Source of the DNA: Sedimentisphaerales bacterium
GTDB taxonomy: Bacteria; Planctomycetota; Phycisphaerae; Sedimentisphaerales; SG8-4
Reading direction: 5' to 3'
Length of the DNA stretch: 41,674 bases
NCBI GenBank assembly: GCA_016928975.1
Contig: JAFGJR010000114.1
Coordinates: forward strand, 1-41,674
Notes under the pieces: generated by a model
What the model was told of the DNA's origin: nothing
Seen by the model: the letters and a program-made list of their open reading frames with translations, nothing else
The model's database searches: none
Program-made: the position numbers and the translations under genes
Shown here: positions 30,202 through 39,431 of the stretch, piece after piece
Position numbering within the stretch: position 1 is the stretch's first letter
Layout: each line of letters begins with the position of its first letter

Positions 30202-32211
30202 TCATCGATCTTCCTCCTTTGCCGGCTCGATTCGCAGTGTCCAGGTATCCTTCATCGCAGGCTTTTCAGCCTTCAGGAGAATCCGGGTCAATTGCCCGCC
30301 CCAGACGGAGCGAAGCCGGCCATCTTCGACCGGGATCGCCTCCACGACCGCCTTCAACCTGGCCTCATTGAACAGCACTCTCACGGCGGTACGAGGTTCG
30401 CTCGTATCTGCCGTGGTCAGAAGCAAACGGCCCTCCTTCTCGACCCGGACTTCGCAGGGCGTCATCAGGCTCAGCGTGATCTCGCCCGCCGGCCGTTCAA
30501 GCGCGTAGTCTTCCGTAACCACGATATCGCTGCCGCGATGGAGCTGCACGGTACGCGTCCAGGACTTGAGACCCGCTTCCCCGGCGTACGCGCCGGCCAG
30601 GTCGAGCCGGAGCAGAGCGTGGTCGTCGTCGGCCTCGTGATTGACGTTCTTCGCCGCGAACTGCCGGCCGGGGCTCTGCATGACGCCGTTGATCGTCGGC
30701 AGGTTGTGATAGGCCGACTGCATCGTCCAGATCTCGTATCGCCGCGAGCTGAAGGTCTTGCGGCTGTAGGTCTCGACGCCGACGTCGATGAGAATGGGCC
30801 GGCCGTCGCGATAGACGATGAAGTTGCCCACATCGTTGTGATTGTGGCTCTCCGCGTTGTGCCCGCCCTTGGCCGCGACGAAGAAACCGTCGGCGGTCCC
30901 CTCTTTGCACCGCGCGACCATCACTTGAATGCCGCTGAGCCAGACATCGCGCACGAGGGCGGCCCTGCCCGGAATCCTGGCGAGTTCAGATGCGTGGAAG
31001 ATCTCGGGCAGGTAGCGCCCCACGGTGTATCCGCCCCTGCCGGCAAAACCCTCGTCGCGATTCCTGGCGAACGTGTATGCGCCAAACGCGGCGAGCTTGT
31101 CGTCGCCGGTCCGGTTGCCGTAGCGATACAGGAGTTCGCCCGGCGGGCTTGCCTTCGCGGAGGCATCGGCGAAATTGACGAAGTAGTCGTCCGCGATGTG
31201 GACACGGTAGATGTAGCGGCCGATCTCTTTGACGAGCGGCCGGTCGTACACATCGATGGCGCCATTGGTCGCGCTGTGGAGCAGCTCCAGACAGTCGAAC
31301 AGCGAGCCGCCCGCCCGGCTCCAGTAGCCGGGCCCCTCGTCGCAGCCGCCGTCGTCGTCATAGGCATCCAAGAAATGATCCAGGCTCCGAACGATCTTGC
31401 CGACCGCCGCGATGCGACGGCTCTCGTCGGGCTCGATCAGCAGCGTGCAGGCCAGCCAGTTCGAATTGCACCAGGGGTTCCAGTTGTTGACGCGCCCGCC
31501 GGAAAAGCCCATCCAGCCGAAATCGTCCCGTTCCAGGCAAGGCGTCAGAATGCGGCGTTCGATCTCGTACGCGATCCGCTTGCGGATCATTGGCGAGACC
31601 CGGTCCAGTTGCTCGCCCAGCAGATGGTGGGTCCACGCCAGGCTCTCGCCGGTCTCCGCAGCGAACAGATCGACGATGGGTTCGGCCGGGTCCGGCAGGC
31701 CGGAGCCGGCCTTCTGCGCCCCGACATGGGCAGGCACGCCCCAGAAGGACTCCTCGCAGATCGCCCAGACGCCGTTGGCGATGTCATCGAGGAAGCGTCC
31801 CTTGCCCTCGACACACTCCGCGACGATCAGATCGGTCAACGCGGTACGGCGGGCGAAATGCTCGTGCTCGTAGCGGCTGCGGTTGCCCTCGCGGGCGTAT
31901 TCGAGGAACAGTGTCGCCGGCAGGTCCGGCCAGCTCTTGCGGAGGTGCTGCTCGCCGTTGGCGATCAGGTCCTTGCGCACCGGCTCGGGCAAAGCCCCCC
32001 ACGCCTTGCGCTCGCTCCATCTCGGCCACGGATGCCACTGCTGGCGTGGAATGAGGACTTTCGCGACCTTCTCCTGCGGGTATAGTTCGCGAAGCTTGAA
32101 CCTGGCATCGCCCGCCATCACCGTGCTCAGCGACGTGGCAATGAGCAATGCGCAGCCAGCAAGCCACGACCGAAACCCTACTCTGCATCTGCGCCCCACG
32201 GGAGCCTCCAT
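30202..32211 (-). CDS. Heparinase II/III-like polysaccharide lyase, exported
   Basis: A 669-aa protein: signal peptide 1-34 (SWLAGCALLIATSLSTVMA), alpha/alpha toroid about 40-380 (NNWNPWCNSNWLACTLL, DDDGGCDEGPGYWSRAGGSLFDCLELL), then the Hepar_II_III beta-sandwich from about 430 (GGHNAESHNHNDVGNFIVYRDGRPILIDVGVETYS). Such enzymes cleave uronic-acid glycosidic bonds by beta-elimination (heparin, alginate, oligo-alginate or related sulfated or uronic glycans); the substrate is not readable here. Start ATG 32211 lies 4 nt after the stop of the GH-A gene, with no own Shine-Dalgarno site, so reinitiation is likely. The nearby sulfatase maturase supports a sulfated glycan substrate. Confidence 0.85.
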   Translation of the reverse strand: MEAPVGRRCRVGFRSWLAGCALLIATSLSTVMAGDARFKLRELYPQEKVAKVLIPRQQWHPWPRWSERKAWGALPEPVRKDLIANGEQHLRKSWPDLPATLFLEYAREGNRSRYEHEHFARRTALTDLIVAECVEGKGRFLDDIANGVWAICEESFWGVPAHVGAQKAGSGLPDPAEPIVDLFAAETGESLAWTHHLLGEQLDRVSPMIRKRIAYEIERRILTPCLERDDFGWMGFSGGRVNNWNPWCNSNWLACTLLIEPDESRRIAAVGKIVRSLDHFLDAYDDDGGCDEGPGYWSRAGGSLFDCLELLHSATNGAIDVYDRPLVKEIGRYIYRVHIADDYFVNFADASAKASPPGELLYRYGNRTGDDKLAAFGAYTFARNRDEGFAGRGGYTVGRYLPEIFHASELARIPGRAALVRDVWLSGIQVMVARCKEGTADGFFVAAKGGHNAESHNHNDVGNFIVYRDGRPILIDVGVETYSRKTFSSRRYEIWTMQSAYHNLPTINGVMQSPGRQFAAKNVNHEADDDHALLRLDLAGAYAGEAGLKSWTRTVQLHRGSDIVVTEDYALERPAGEITLSLMTPCEVRVEKEGRLLLTTADTSEPRTAVRVLFNEARLKAVVEAIPVEDGRLRSVWGGQLTRILLKAEKPAMKDTWTLRIEPAKEEDR

Positions 32212-32215
32212 TCGA

Positions 32216-33607
32216 TCATTGTGTCTGATTGGTCTGTCGCGATCTGGGAATGACCTCAACGACGGACATGCTTGGCAGTTCGTTTCCAATCAGGACCGGC
32301 CGATGACCGACGACAATCGAGAGACGATTTGGGATCAGCTCGGTCTTGCGCGAAGTCCAGTCCCGAAAGCCCCACCACGCCACGTATGCCCCCTGCCCGG
32401 CGTGCCGGACGATGACGGGCCGGTCCGGCGAGTCCGTCTGCAAGATGACCTGTCGATCCCGGTCGTCGGCGGACCACAACACCCAGAAGTCCTCCTGTCC
32501 CGCCTTGAACCGCAGAATCCAGAGGTTCTCGTCGCTGGTGGACTGGCGGCCCAGGCACTGCCCATAAGTAACAATCGGTGAGATATCCTTCAGTACGTAG
32601 TACGACGGTTTGGGTGTCAGGTCCGGCCGCACCAGCCCGAAGTTGTCCTCGTTGTATTCCGGGTTCCAGCCATCGTCCTGAAAATCGTACCACCACAGGC
32701 CCTTGAACGACGGCGACGTGCGAGCCAGCAGGTAGAGCCTCGCCAGGTAGGATGCCGACAGTTCCGGGTCCGTGCCGTGCCTGGTGACGTGGGTCGGCCA
32801 GCCCATTTCCGTGACGTAGAAGGGCACGTCCTTGCCATCGTGATGCTTGCGGAGCATCTCTTGTACGCCGGTCATCCACGCCGAGCACGCCTCAGGACCA
32901 CGCTGCGGGAACTTGTCGCTGTAGTTGTAGCTGTGAATGGAGATCGCGTCGCAAGCGTCCAGCGCGCCGAGCTTGACGATCTCTTCCAGCCAGCCTTTCC
33001 GGACCGCTCCGCTGGTGCAGGCGCCCGCGAGGACTGTCACGCCGGGATCGACAGCCTTGATCCTCGGATAGACCGCCTTGAGGAGCCTGGTGTAGTCCTG
33101 TGCCGAGCCACCCTTGTCGTAGCGCTTGGGTAGACCGATGCCAATGTCCCACTCGTTCCAGATCTCGTAGAGACGCACATGCCGGCCGAAGTGGCGCACG
33201 ACGAATTCCGCGTAACGACAGAACCCTTCGATCGCCTCGGGCGAGCGAGGCCGGTCTCCGTCATCGTAGAAGGGGTTGGCATAATCCAGGATGAGCAAGA
33301 CGTTCACGCTCTCGTGCGTCGCCCGGCGGACATACGTATCGAACTGCTCCGGCATGACGAGCCGGTCCTTCTCCCGCTCGATGGCGGCCCAGCTCACCTC
33401 GTCGCGAATCGAGCCGATCACGGCCTGTTTGATGCTCTGGAGGTTCCTGGTGAGGGCGCCCTTGCCCTGGCTGAAGTGCGTGCAGGCCCCCACGATGAAA
33501 GGCGACGGTTCGCGGCTGCCGGTGCTGCGCCGGTCTGGAGCAGGTCCGGCCATCGCGACCTCGCAAAGAACCATCACGGCAGCGATGATGTGGAGCACTC
33601 GATTCAT
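32216..33607 (-). CDS. Secreted clan GH-A glycoside hydrolase
   Basis: A 463-aa exported TIM-barrel hydrolase. Signal peptide MNRVLHIIAAVMVLCEVAMA. The two clan GH-A glutamates are clear: acid/base Glu152 in RLYEIWNEWD and nucleophile Glu267 in PFYVTEMGWPTH. DAISIHSYNY and FKGLWWYDFQDDGWNP are strand-end motifs as in GH39/GH5-like beta-glycosidases. The C-terminal part (370-460) is a beta-sandwich (EDFWVLWSADDRDRQVILQTD). The exact GH family is uncertain. GAGGAG is 6 nt before the ATG. It is first in a likely operon with the heparinase-like lyase. Confidence 0.82.
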   Translation of the reverse strand: MNRVLHIIAAVMVLCEVAMAGPAPDRRSTGSREPSPFIVGACTHFSQGKGALTRNLQSIKQAVIGSIRDEVSWAAIEREKDRLVMPEQFDTYVRRATHESVNVLLILDYANPFYDDGDRPRSPEAIEGFCRYAEFVVRHFGRHVRLYEIWNEWDIGIGLPKRYDKGGSAQDYTRLLKAVYPRIKAVDPGVTVLAGACTSGAVRKGWLEEIVKLGALDACDAISIHSYNYSDKFPQRGPEACSAWMTGVQEMLRKHHDGKDVPFYVTEMGWPTHVTRHGTDPELSASYLARLYLLARTSPSFKGLWWYDFQDDGWNPEYNEDNFGLVRPDLTPKPSYYVLKDISPIVTYGQCLGRQSTSDENLWILRFKAGQEDFWVLWSADDRDRQVILQTDSPDRPVIVRHAGQGAYVAWWGFRDWTSRKTELIPNRLSIVVGHRPVLIGNELPSMSVVEVIPRSRQTNQTQ

Positions 33608-33741
33608 AGGCGACTCCTCATGGGATCAACATCCACCGGCCCGGGCGCGCACGGTCGTGCCCCAGAGGACGCCATGATAGCACAAGGGTGGAGGGCGGGC
33701 TACCTGTTTCGCGGCGAGCTCGATCCATCGCCGGTGCGCCG

Positions 33742-36711
33742 CTACTGATTGCCGTCAAGTGCTCGGTCGATGGGCTCGTCGAAGCCGTAGAGACGAATGA
33801 AAGGCGGCGTGTCCTGCCATTCCGTCGGGCGACACTCGCGAGCGCCGGTCGTGCAGTAGATCAAGCGGACGTTTCCGGCCTCCAGCTCGTTGAGGCTCTG
33901 CAGCGAGAGCCCAGGCTCCAGAGCAGGCTCGAACAGGAAGTTCTTCGGGCACAAATGCGAGCCGCCGCCGACGGACTGCGAGAAGTAGCCTGTCAGGATG
34001 ATAGGCTCGCTCGTCAAGCCTTCGATCCGCGTCTGCTCGAACTGGACCGAGGTGGGTGAATCCCACCCCCAGCCCCAACGCATGTAGAAGCGCGTCGTAA
34101 TGGATACGCCGGTATTGGGATCGCTGAAGGAACATTCTTCCGGGACATCATCAACCGTCGGCTCCCACGGCCGGTACAGCGATACCTCCTCGCGGGTGAT
34201 CGTGTTGACGTCGTTGATCGGCACCGGCGCGCTGTAGTCCACCTCGATGCCCAGACGCAGGTCGCTCAATGTCACGACAGGATCGGGCACGACCGCCTCG
34301 AACAACGGCGTCGTTCGCAGGCAGCACTCTCGCGGATTGGACAGGTCGGCGACGCCCCAGAAGTCCGCCAGGCTGTACCGGTCCCATTCGTTCATGGGGG
34401 GCTCGTAGCTGTGTGTCGCGCCGGGCAGAGAGGGCAATTCGCAGGCGACGTGCCGGACCACACCCTCGGCGGCATATTCGATCGTCACCTGGCCGTAGAT
34501 GCAGCTCTTGAGGTTCTGGTCGCTGAGCCACAGGCTCTTCGGCTGGATCGTCCAGCGCGACTTGAGCCGGTGATTGGTGAACACGTTGCCGCCGCGTCCC
34601 TGGAGCGTGCAATACACTGTCGGCTCGCCGAGCAGGAACGGCGTGGCATATCCACCGCCGGCTCTGGGAATCTCGCGAATCTGCTTGAGCTCCAGCTTGC
34701 CCTGCGGAGCCGTCTTTTTGAACTCCAGGTCCAGGAGGATATCTTCCTTCTGCGTCACCTTGCAGAACTGATCGCCGGCTGCGACGAGCAAGTTGTAGAG
34801 CTCAATATACTCGCTGTCCCACGCAAGGACGGAATTCTCCCTCAACGGCATGAGGCTGGAACGGCGCACGAGCCACGCGTTGGGACCCTGCCAGGTCATA
34901 TCGATCATGACCACTTCGGGCACGGCGTCCATGGGAGGATTGGTCACGGAGACCGCCCCCCTCTGGCTGACGACATCGACGGTCCAGTCCGATCCCCGGC
35001 TGCGCTCCATGGTGGCGACGCCGTTGGCCAGCTCGATCTCATCCGGGTACGAATGATGCACGAGCAGCGCCATGCCGACCTGCGACTCGTCCACGCCGTG
35101 CTTGAGCCGCTCCAGGAACGCATTGTCGTTGTAGAAGCTGGCGAAGACCTTGCGAATCGCCCGCAGGACGCCGCGTTCTTTGCTCTCGACCGGATCGCAC
35201 GCACAGGGGCCACCGTTATCGCGGTCCAGGTCGTCGGCTAAGCAGCCGCTGTAGCTGTCATACAGTCCCGCGCCCGTGAACTGCTCGCTGTCCTCCACAT
35301 TCGTGGAGCTGCGGAAACGAATCGGCCGGGTCGGATCGAATCCGAATGTCTGTAAGGCCTCCAGAATCGCCGCCTCCAACTCCGGACTGAACCGCGTGGA
35401 CTGCGAGTCCTGGAACATGCTGCGAATCACCGCCAGATCCGATGTCAGCGACTGCATGTCGGCGGGCGGGTACGTTGCGTATTTCGACAGGGGCCGGGCG
35501 ATCCGGTCGCGCAACGACGCAGCATCCGCAGTCTGATCGAGGAACGCATTCCACAGATCGAACGAGAAGGCCATCGCACGCGGCGAAGCGCCCGGGACCG
35601 CGCGGCGCAGAACGCCGAAGTTCGCCGCCTTGCCTCCGAAGTAGCAGATGTCCGCCGGCTGCAAGTCGTTCGTGTCGGCCCAGTAGGCGCCCCGGTGCTT
35701 CATCGGCTGCACAGCCAGCGGCGGTGCATCCTTGAGCGACAGCAGGGACGATTTCTCCGAGCTGCTCAGGAATTCCACGTCGAGCAGCCTGACCTCGCAT
35801 GACGGCCCATGACTGTCCGTGACGGCCAGGTACACGCTGCGACCGACGAGTGCTCGCGCACGGGCGGCGTCCGATTCCACAGCCAGATGCACGAACGGCA
35901 CGCCCTGGGAACGCGACAGGATCGCGACGTGCGAATTCGGCGTGGACGCCATCAGCGTGACAATCCCGGCGACCGAAGGGACCTCCGCCGGCACACCGTC
36001 CGTCAGGAGAATGTCACCGGCCAGCAGCTCGCCGGCGGTGTACGCGGATTGTATGTCCGTGCCGTGGACGAACTGGAGCCTGCCCAGGGCCCATCCTGGC
36101 GAATAGCTCGCGTTGCCTTCGGTCCACTGGCCCGTGGAGCCGACCGGTATTCCCTGGCTCTCAAACCAGTCCCGGTTCTGCTGGGCGACGGGGTACTGCT
36201 CGTAGGCGGCGAAGTAGTAAGCCGTGACGTTCGGGTCGGCGGTGATGGAGCTCTTCACGGTGTTGAACCACGTCACGACCTCTTCGCGGGTGTACGGGTC
36301 GTCCCTGACCAACTGGATGCCGTATTCGTTAAACGGCGGATCGTGCCACGGCGGCAGAATCACCGCGCCAAGCACCGCCTGCTGACCCGCCGCATGCAGA
36401 GTCACGTTGTCGAACTCCTCCACGGTCATGCCGATGAACGGCGGCAGGTTCTCCAGGGCAAAGTCAAAATGGTACTCGTAGCGTCCGGAATCCTGGAAGT
36501 ACACGAGATTCGGGTCGTAGCCTTCCTTCATGATGATCGTGAACTTGACGAAGGCCGGGGAGGTCCAGCTCTGAAACGGCTCATCCGGGAAACTGATCTG
36601 GTTCTTCCACGGCGGCTGCGGCGGCCCATCCTGCGCGGACGCAAGTGCCGGGGCAAGAGTCACGAACAGCGCGAGACACATCCTGAGGTGCACAGCATTC
36701 ACCCTTTCCAT
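33742..36711 (-). CDS. Exported PEP/pyruvate-dikinase-like protein with reversed domain order
   Basis: A 989-aa protein with a signal peptide (MCLALFVTLAPALASA). Residues 215-300 match the phosphohistidine swivelling domain of PEP-utilising enzymes: GDILLTDGVPAEVPSVAGIVTLMASTPNSHVAILSRSQGVPFVHL, candidate His261. Residues 355-740 match the PPDK/PEP synthase ATP-grasp region: YFGGKAANFGVLRRAVPGASPRAMAFSF, and RFRSSTNVEDSEQFTGAGLYDSYSG. In cytoplasmic PEP synthase the ATP-grasp comes first; here the order is reversed and no PEP/pyruvate barrel follows. Residues 750-985 are beta-rich and unassigned. ATP outside the cytoplasm is not expected. The start may instead be GTG 36693, which has GGAAAGGG upstream. 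Confidence 0.75.
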   Translation of the reverse strand: MERVNAVHLRMCLALFVTLAPALASAQDGPPQPPWKNQISFPDEPFQSWTSPAFVKFTIIMKEGYDPNLVYFQDSGRYEYHFDFALENLPPFIGMTVEEFDNVTLHAAGQQAVLGAVILPPWHDPPFNEYGIQLVRDDPYTREEVVTWFNTVKSSITADPNVTAYYFAAYEQYPVAQQNRDWFESQGIPVGSTGQWTEGNASYSPGWALGRLQFVHGTDIQSAYTAGELLAGDILLTDGVPAEVPSVAGIVTLMASTPNSHVAILSRSQGVPFVHLAVESDAARARALVGRSVYLAVTDSHGPSCEVRLLDVEFLSSSEKSSLLSLKDAPPLAVQPMKHRGAYWADTNDLQPADICYFGGKAANFGVLRRAVPGASPRAMAFSFDLWNAFLDQTADAASLRDRIARPLSKYATYPPADMQSLTSDLAVIRSMFQDSQSTRFSPELEAAILEALQTFGFDPTRPIRFRSSTNVEDSEQFTGAGLYDSYSGCLADDLDRDNGGPCACDPVESKERGVLRAIRKVFASFYNDNAFLERLKHGVDESQVGMALLVHHSYPDEIELANGVATMERSRGSDWTVDVVSQRGAVSVTNPPMDAVPEVVMIDMTWQGPNAWLVRRSSLMPLRENSVLAWDSEYIELYNLLVAAGDQFCKVTQKEDILLDLEFKKTAPQGKLELKQIREIPRAGGGYATPFLLGEPTVYCTLQGRGGNVFTNHRLKSRWTIQPKSLWLSDQNLKSCIYGQVTIEYAAEGVVRHVACELPSLPGATHSYEPPMNEWDRYSLADFWGVADLSNPRECCLRTTPLFEAVVPDPVVTLSDLRLGIEVDYSAPVPINDVNTITREEVSLYRPWEPTVDDVPEECSFSDPNTGVSITTRFYMRWGWGWDSPTSVQFEQTRIEGLTSEPIILTGYFSQSVGGGSHLCPKNFLFEPALEPGLSLQSLNELEAGNVRLIYCTTGARECRPTEWQDTPPFIRLYGFDEPIDRALDGNQ

Positions 36712-36831
36712 TCATCGGACAGCTACGACCCCCTGCCGCTTTCACGCGGACATCACCAGCCGCCCATCCTATTATACCAGAATCGCATCGTGCACTCCAC
36801 CGCAGACGCATGTCCTTGTGCGAAGGTCCTA

Positions 36832-38055
36832 TCATTCCGCCGAACGATGCTTCTGGAGCCAGTTTTGAGCCCACTGCTGCGCCTGCTCTCGCGTCTGGAC
36901 CTCGCCCTCCAACTGGGCCGTGTAGAGTTCATCGACCAATCGGCCGAGCCGGGGGCCCGGGACAGCCCCGAGGTGCATCAGGTCGTGCCCGTCCAGCAGC
37001 GGTTTCGGCCGGACCTCGACGCCGCCGAGGTCGCGAATGCGCCTTCGCAGCTTGATCAGCGGAGCCACGCCCTTGCCCCCAGCCGTGGCCTTCTGGATCG
37101 CACGCTCCAGCTCGTACAGGTCGTGGAAATGCGGCTCCGCCAGCAGCCTCTTCAGCCGGCCAAGGGACATGTCCCACCCCAACAGCCGGCCGCGATGAGC
37201 GAGCAGGAACTTCACGTGCTTGATCTGGTTCCTGCTGAGCTTCAGGACTTCGATCCTCTCCATCGCAAAGCCGGTCGGACAACCGACAAAGAACGCCGCC
37301 AGGGCCAGGGGGAAGTCCACTTTCTTTCGCAGTTGAGCCAGCACAGCCACTCCCCGTCCGGCTGGATCGCCGGTGAAGCCTGGGAAAATCGCCTCTGCAA
37401 GTCCTGTTTCCACCAGCATCGCCGCGCCGGCGGGCCGGTTCGCGTCGACCAGGATCCCCTCCAGCTCGACGGCGATCCGTTCGCCGCTGATCCTGACGAT
37501 GTTCGCCGCGTTGCGGCCGACGGCCGCATACGTCTGCGGCTCGATGGGAAAACCAAGCTGCGTCGAGAAGCGCACGGCCCGGAGCATTCGCAGATAGTCC
37601 TCGCTGAATCGCTCGTCCGGATCGCCGATCGTCCGCAGGATGCGACGGGCAAGATCCGCCTGGCCGCCGACGTAGTCGATGACCTGCTCTCGGAGCGGGT
37701 CGTAGAACATGCCGTTGATGGTGAAGTCTCGCCGGCCGGCATCCTCGGCGGCGCTGGTGAACCGGACCTCGGCGGGATGACGGCCGTCCTCGTAGCCGGC
37801 GTCGCAGCGAAACGTCGCGACCTCCACCTGCTGGCCCTGGGTCAGCACGATGACGACCCCGAATTTGGCCCCGATCTTCAGGGTCCGCCGGAACAACCCC
37901 ATCACGTCGTCCGGCCGCGCGTCCGTCGCCACGTCGTAGTCCTTCGCCGGCCGGCCGAGCAGCATGTCCCGCACGCAGCCGCCCGCGAGTAACGCCTGAA
38001 AGCCGTGCTCCTGCAAACGCTTGATGACCTCAGTCGCCGCTTGCTTGTTGCTCAT
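36832..38055 (-). CDS. cca: CCA tRNA nucleotidyltransferase / poly(A) polymerase family
   Basis: A 407-aa cytoplasmic class II nucleotidyltransferase that builds or repairs the tRNA 3' CCA end. Motifs: LLAGGCVRDMLLGRPAKDYDVATDA (GG and catalytic DxD), EVATFRCDAGYEDGRHPAEV, RRDFTINGMFYDP, and FSEDYLRMLRAVRFSTQLGF with ERIAVELEGIL in the neck region. There is no HD phosphohydrolase domain. ATG 38055 is chosen because family similarity begins at once; the gene start overlaps the end of rsmD by 26 bp, so they are coupled. CCA-adding or poly(A) specificity cannot be settled from this sequence alone. Confidence 0.9.
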   Translation of the reverse strand: MSNKQAATEVIKRLQEHGFQALLAGGCVRDMLLGRPAKDYDVATDARPDDVMGLFRRTLKIGAKFGVVIVLTQGQQVEVATFRCDAGYEDGRHPAEVRFTSAAEDAGRRDFTINGMFYDPLREQVIDYVGGQADLARRILRTIGDPDERFSEDYLRMLRAVRFSTQLGFPIEPQTYAAVGRNAANIVRISGERIAVELEGILVDANRPAGAAMLVETGLAEAIFPGFTGDPAGRGVAVLAQLRKKVDFPLALAAFFVGCPTGFAMERIEVLKLSRNQIKHVKFLLAHRGRLLGWDMSLGRLKRLLAEPHFHDLYELERAIQKATAGGKGVAPLIKLRRRIRDLGGVEVRPKPLLDGHDLMHLGAVPGPRLGRLVDELYTAQLEGEVQTREQAQQWAQNWLQKHRSAE

Positions 38056-38626
38056 CCGGTCCTGCCTGCAACAGTACCACCGCCATTGTCCCCCATTGCC
38101 GTCGGTCGACGACGTGAAATGGCCCGTAGTCCTCCAGCAGGGCCACGTCGCGACGGGTCCGAACGACCACCACGCCGCGAGGAGCCACCTGATCGCGAAG
38201 GACCCCGAGCAGGTCCGCCAGTGACGACCCGTCGCCGACCTCGCGCGTCGACGCATAGGGCGGATCGACAAAAACAAGGTCATACCGCGCCCCGCCCCCA
38301 AGCGGCGCGCCGACGCGAAAGGCGCTGGCGTCAACGACCTTTGCCCGCTCGCCAAACCCGGCCTTGTCGATGTTCTTCTCCAGGGTCTCGATGATCTCGC
38401 CGTTCTTCTCGACGAACGTGACGAACTCGGCGCCGCGGCTCAGCGTCTCCAGCCCCAGCGAGCCCACGCCGCAGAACAGATCGGCCACTCGCGCCCCGGC
38501 CAGCAAGCCGTAGTTCGCCAGGACGTCGAAGAGCGATTGCTTGACCCGGTCGGTGATCGGCCGTGTTTCCTGGGTCGTGGGACTGAAGAGTTTCATCCCC
38601 CGTTTTGTGCCCGCGATGATCCGCAT
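38030..38626 (-). CDS. rsmD: 16S rRNA (guanine(966)-N(2))-methyltransferase RsmD
   Basis: A 198-aa SAM-dependent methyltransferase acting on G966 of 16S rRNA. It begins MRIIAGTKRGMKLFSP, standard for the family, followed by RPITDRVKQSLFDVL, the SAM loop VADLFCGVGSLGLETLSRGA, VEKNGEIIETLEKN and the catalytic motif FVDPPYAS. Length is normal. ATG 38626 is used rather than an upstream extension, which is non-homologous. Its 3' end overlaps cca. A 411-bp gene-free stretch containing a palindromic element lies upstream. Confidence 0.93.
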   Translation of the reverse strand: MRIIAGTKRGMKLFSPTTQETRPITDRVKQSLFDVLANYGLLAGARVADLFCGVGSLGLETLSRGAEFVTFVEKNGEIIETLEKNIDKAGFGERAKVVDASAFRVGAPLGGGARYDLVFVDPPYASTREVGDGSSLADLLGVLRDQVAPRGVVVVRTRRDVALLEDYGPFHVVDRRQWGTMAVVLLQAGPDEQQASGD

Positions 38627-38843
38627 TAGCCGCTCAGCAGCACCGAGAGCGCCGCCAAACACACCAGCCAGCGCGCCATATCCCTGAACCTCCAGGAACA
38701 TCCGAGATCAGTTTCTCTGCACATGACTCGGATTGTATCCAGCCGGCCGGCCACCGTCCACAGCAAACGACCCACGTCCATCCACCATGTGTGCTCAACA
38801 CGCGGCGCCAGCCTCGCGCCGTGGAGCGTAACTGGGTGCCCAC

Positions 38844-38942
38844 ATGTCATTCCCGCGAAGGCGGGAATCCAGCCGACTGCCGAAGAATCCTGGACCCCCG
38901 CCCCCGATCAGGTCGAGGGCAGGCCCTGCGCGGGGGTGACAT
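38844..38942. repeat. REP-like palindromic element, interrupted copy
   Basis: Second copy of the element at 30103-30177: ATGTCA/TGACAT outer arms, ATTCCCGC/GCGGGAAT hairpin and TCCAG/CTGGA are preserved. The loop of the second hairpin is enlarged by about 25 nt (CCCCGATCAGGTCGAGGGC...), related to the hairpin at 1875-1893. Confidence 0.7.
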
Positions 38943-38987
38943 GGAAGGCCCACGTTGTAGGGCAGCGATGCACTCATCGAACAGGAA

Positions 38988-39015
38988 GGGCGGCGCTGGA
39001 AGTCGGGCGCCGCCC
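38988..39015 (-). terminator. Possible terminator after the Hsp20 pair
   Basis: Perfect 8-bp stem GGGCGGCG/CGCCGCCC (38988-38995, 39008-39015), 12-nt loop, 23 nt beyond the Hsp20 stop. On the minus strand it is followed by TTCCTGTTC, only partly U-rich. Confidence 0.4.
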
Positions 39016-39038
39016 CGAGTTGTGAGTGAGGGTTCTGT

Positions 39039-39431
39039 CTATCCGCCCGCGGCGATCTTGACCTTCTTGGGCTTGGCCTTCTCGGCCTTGCCGATTGCCA
39101 CGGTCAGCACGCCGTTGTTCATTTCCGCCGTAATGTTGTCGGGATCCACGTCGGCGCTGAGCGTGAACTGCCTCCGGTAGTCGCCGACATAGGTCTCGCG
39201 ATATACGGCGTTGCCCTTCTGCTCCGGCTCCGCCTTGCCGATGATCGTCAGCGTGTCCTTGTCCACGGTGATATCGACGTTCTCCCTGGCCACGCCGGGC
39301 ATGTCAAACTTCACGGTCACTCCCTCGGTCGTCTCCAGAATATCCGTGGCAGGCTGAAAATATCGCTCCTGCGCTTCGCGGCGGACGACCTCGGCCTTTT
39401 CCTTGGTAGCGAGTCTTTGTTCCGCAGCCAT
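39039..39431 (-). CDS. Small heat shock protein, Hsp20/alpha-crystallin family
   Basis: A 130-aa cytoplasmic ATP-independent holdase. Residues 27-125 are the alpha-crystallin domain: PATDILETTEGVTVKFDMPGVARENVDITVDKDTLTIIGKAE, YVGDYRRQFTLSADVDPDNITAEMNNGVLTVAIGKAEKAKP. The GVLTV strand is typical. There is no C-terminal IxI/V tail apart from VKI. AGGAGG lies 8 nt before ATG. It follows another Hsp20 gene after a 302-bp A+T-rich repeat region, so it may have its own promoter. Confidence 0.92.
   Translation of the reverse strand: MAAEQRLATKEKAEVVRREAQERYFQPATDILETTEGVTVKFDMPGVARENVDITVDKDTLTIIGKAEPEQKGNAVYRETYVGDYRRQFTLSADVDPDNITAEMNNGVLTVAIGKAEKAKPKKVKIAAGG

Larger units (their letters stand above)
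38627..39038. other. Gene-free region with palindromic element and terminator-like hairpin
   Basis: This 412-bp gap between rsmD and the downstream Hsp20 gene contains the element at 38844-38942 and the hairpin at 38988-39015. Short frames here are translations of the repeat. Confidence 0.6.
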
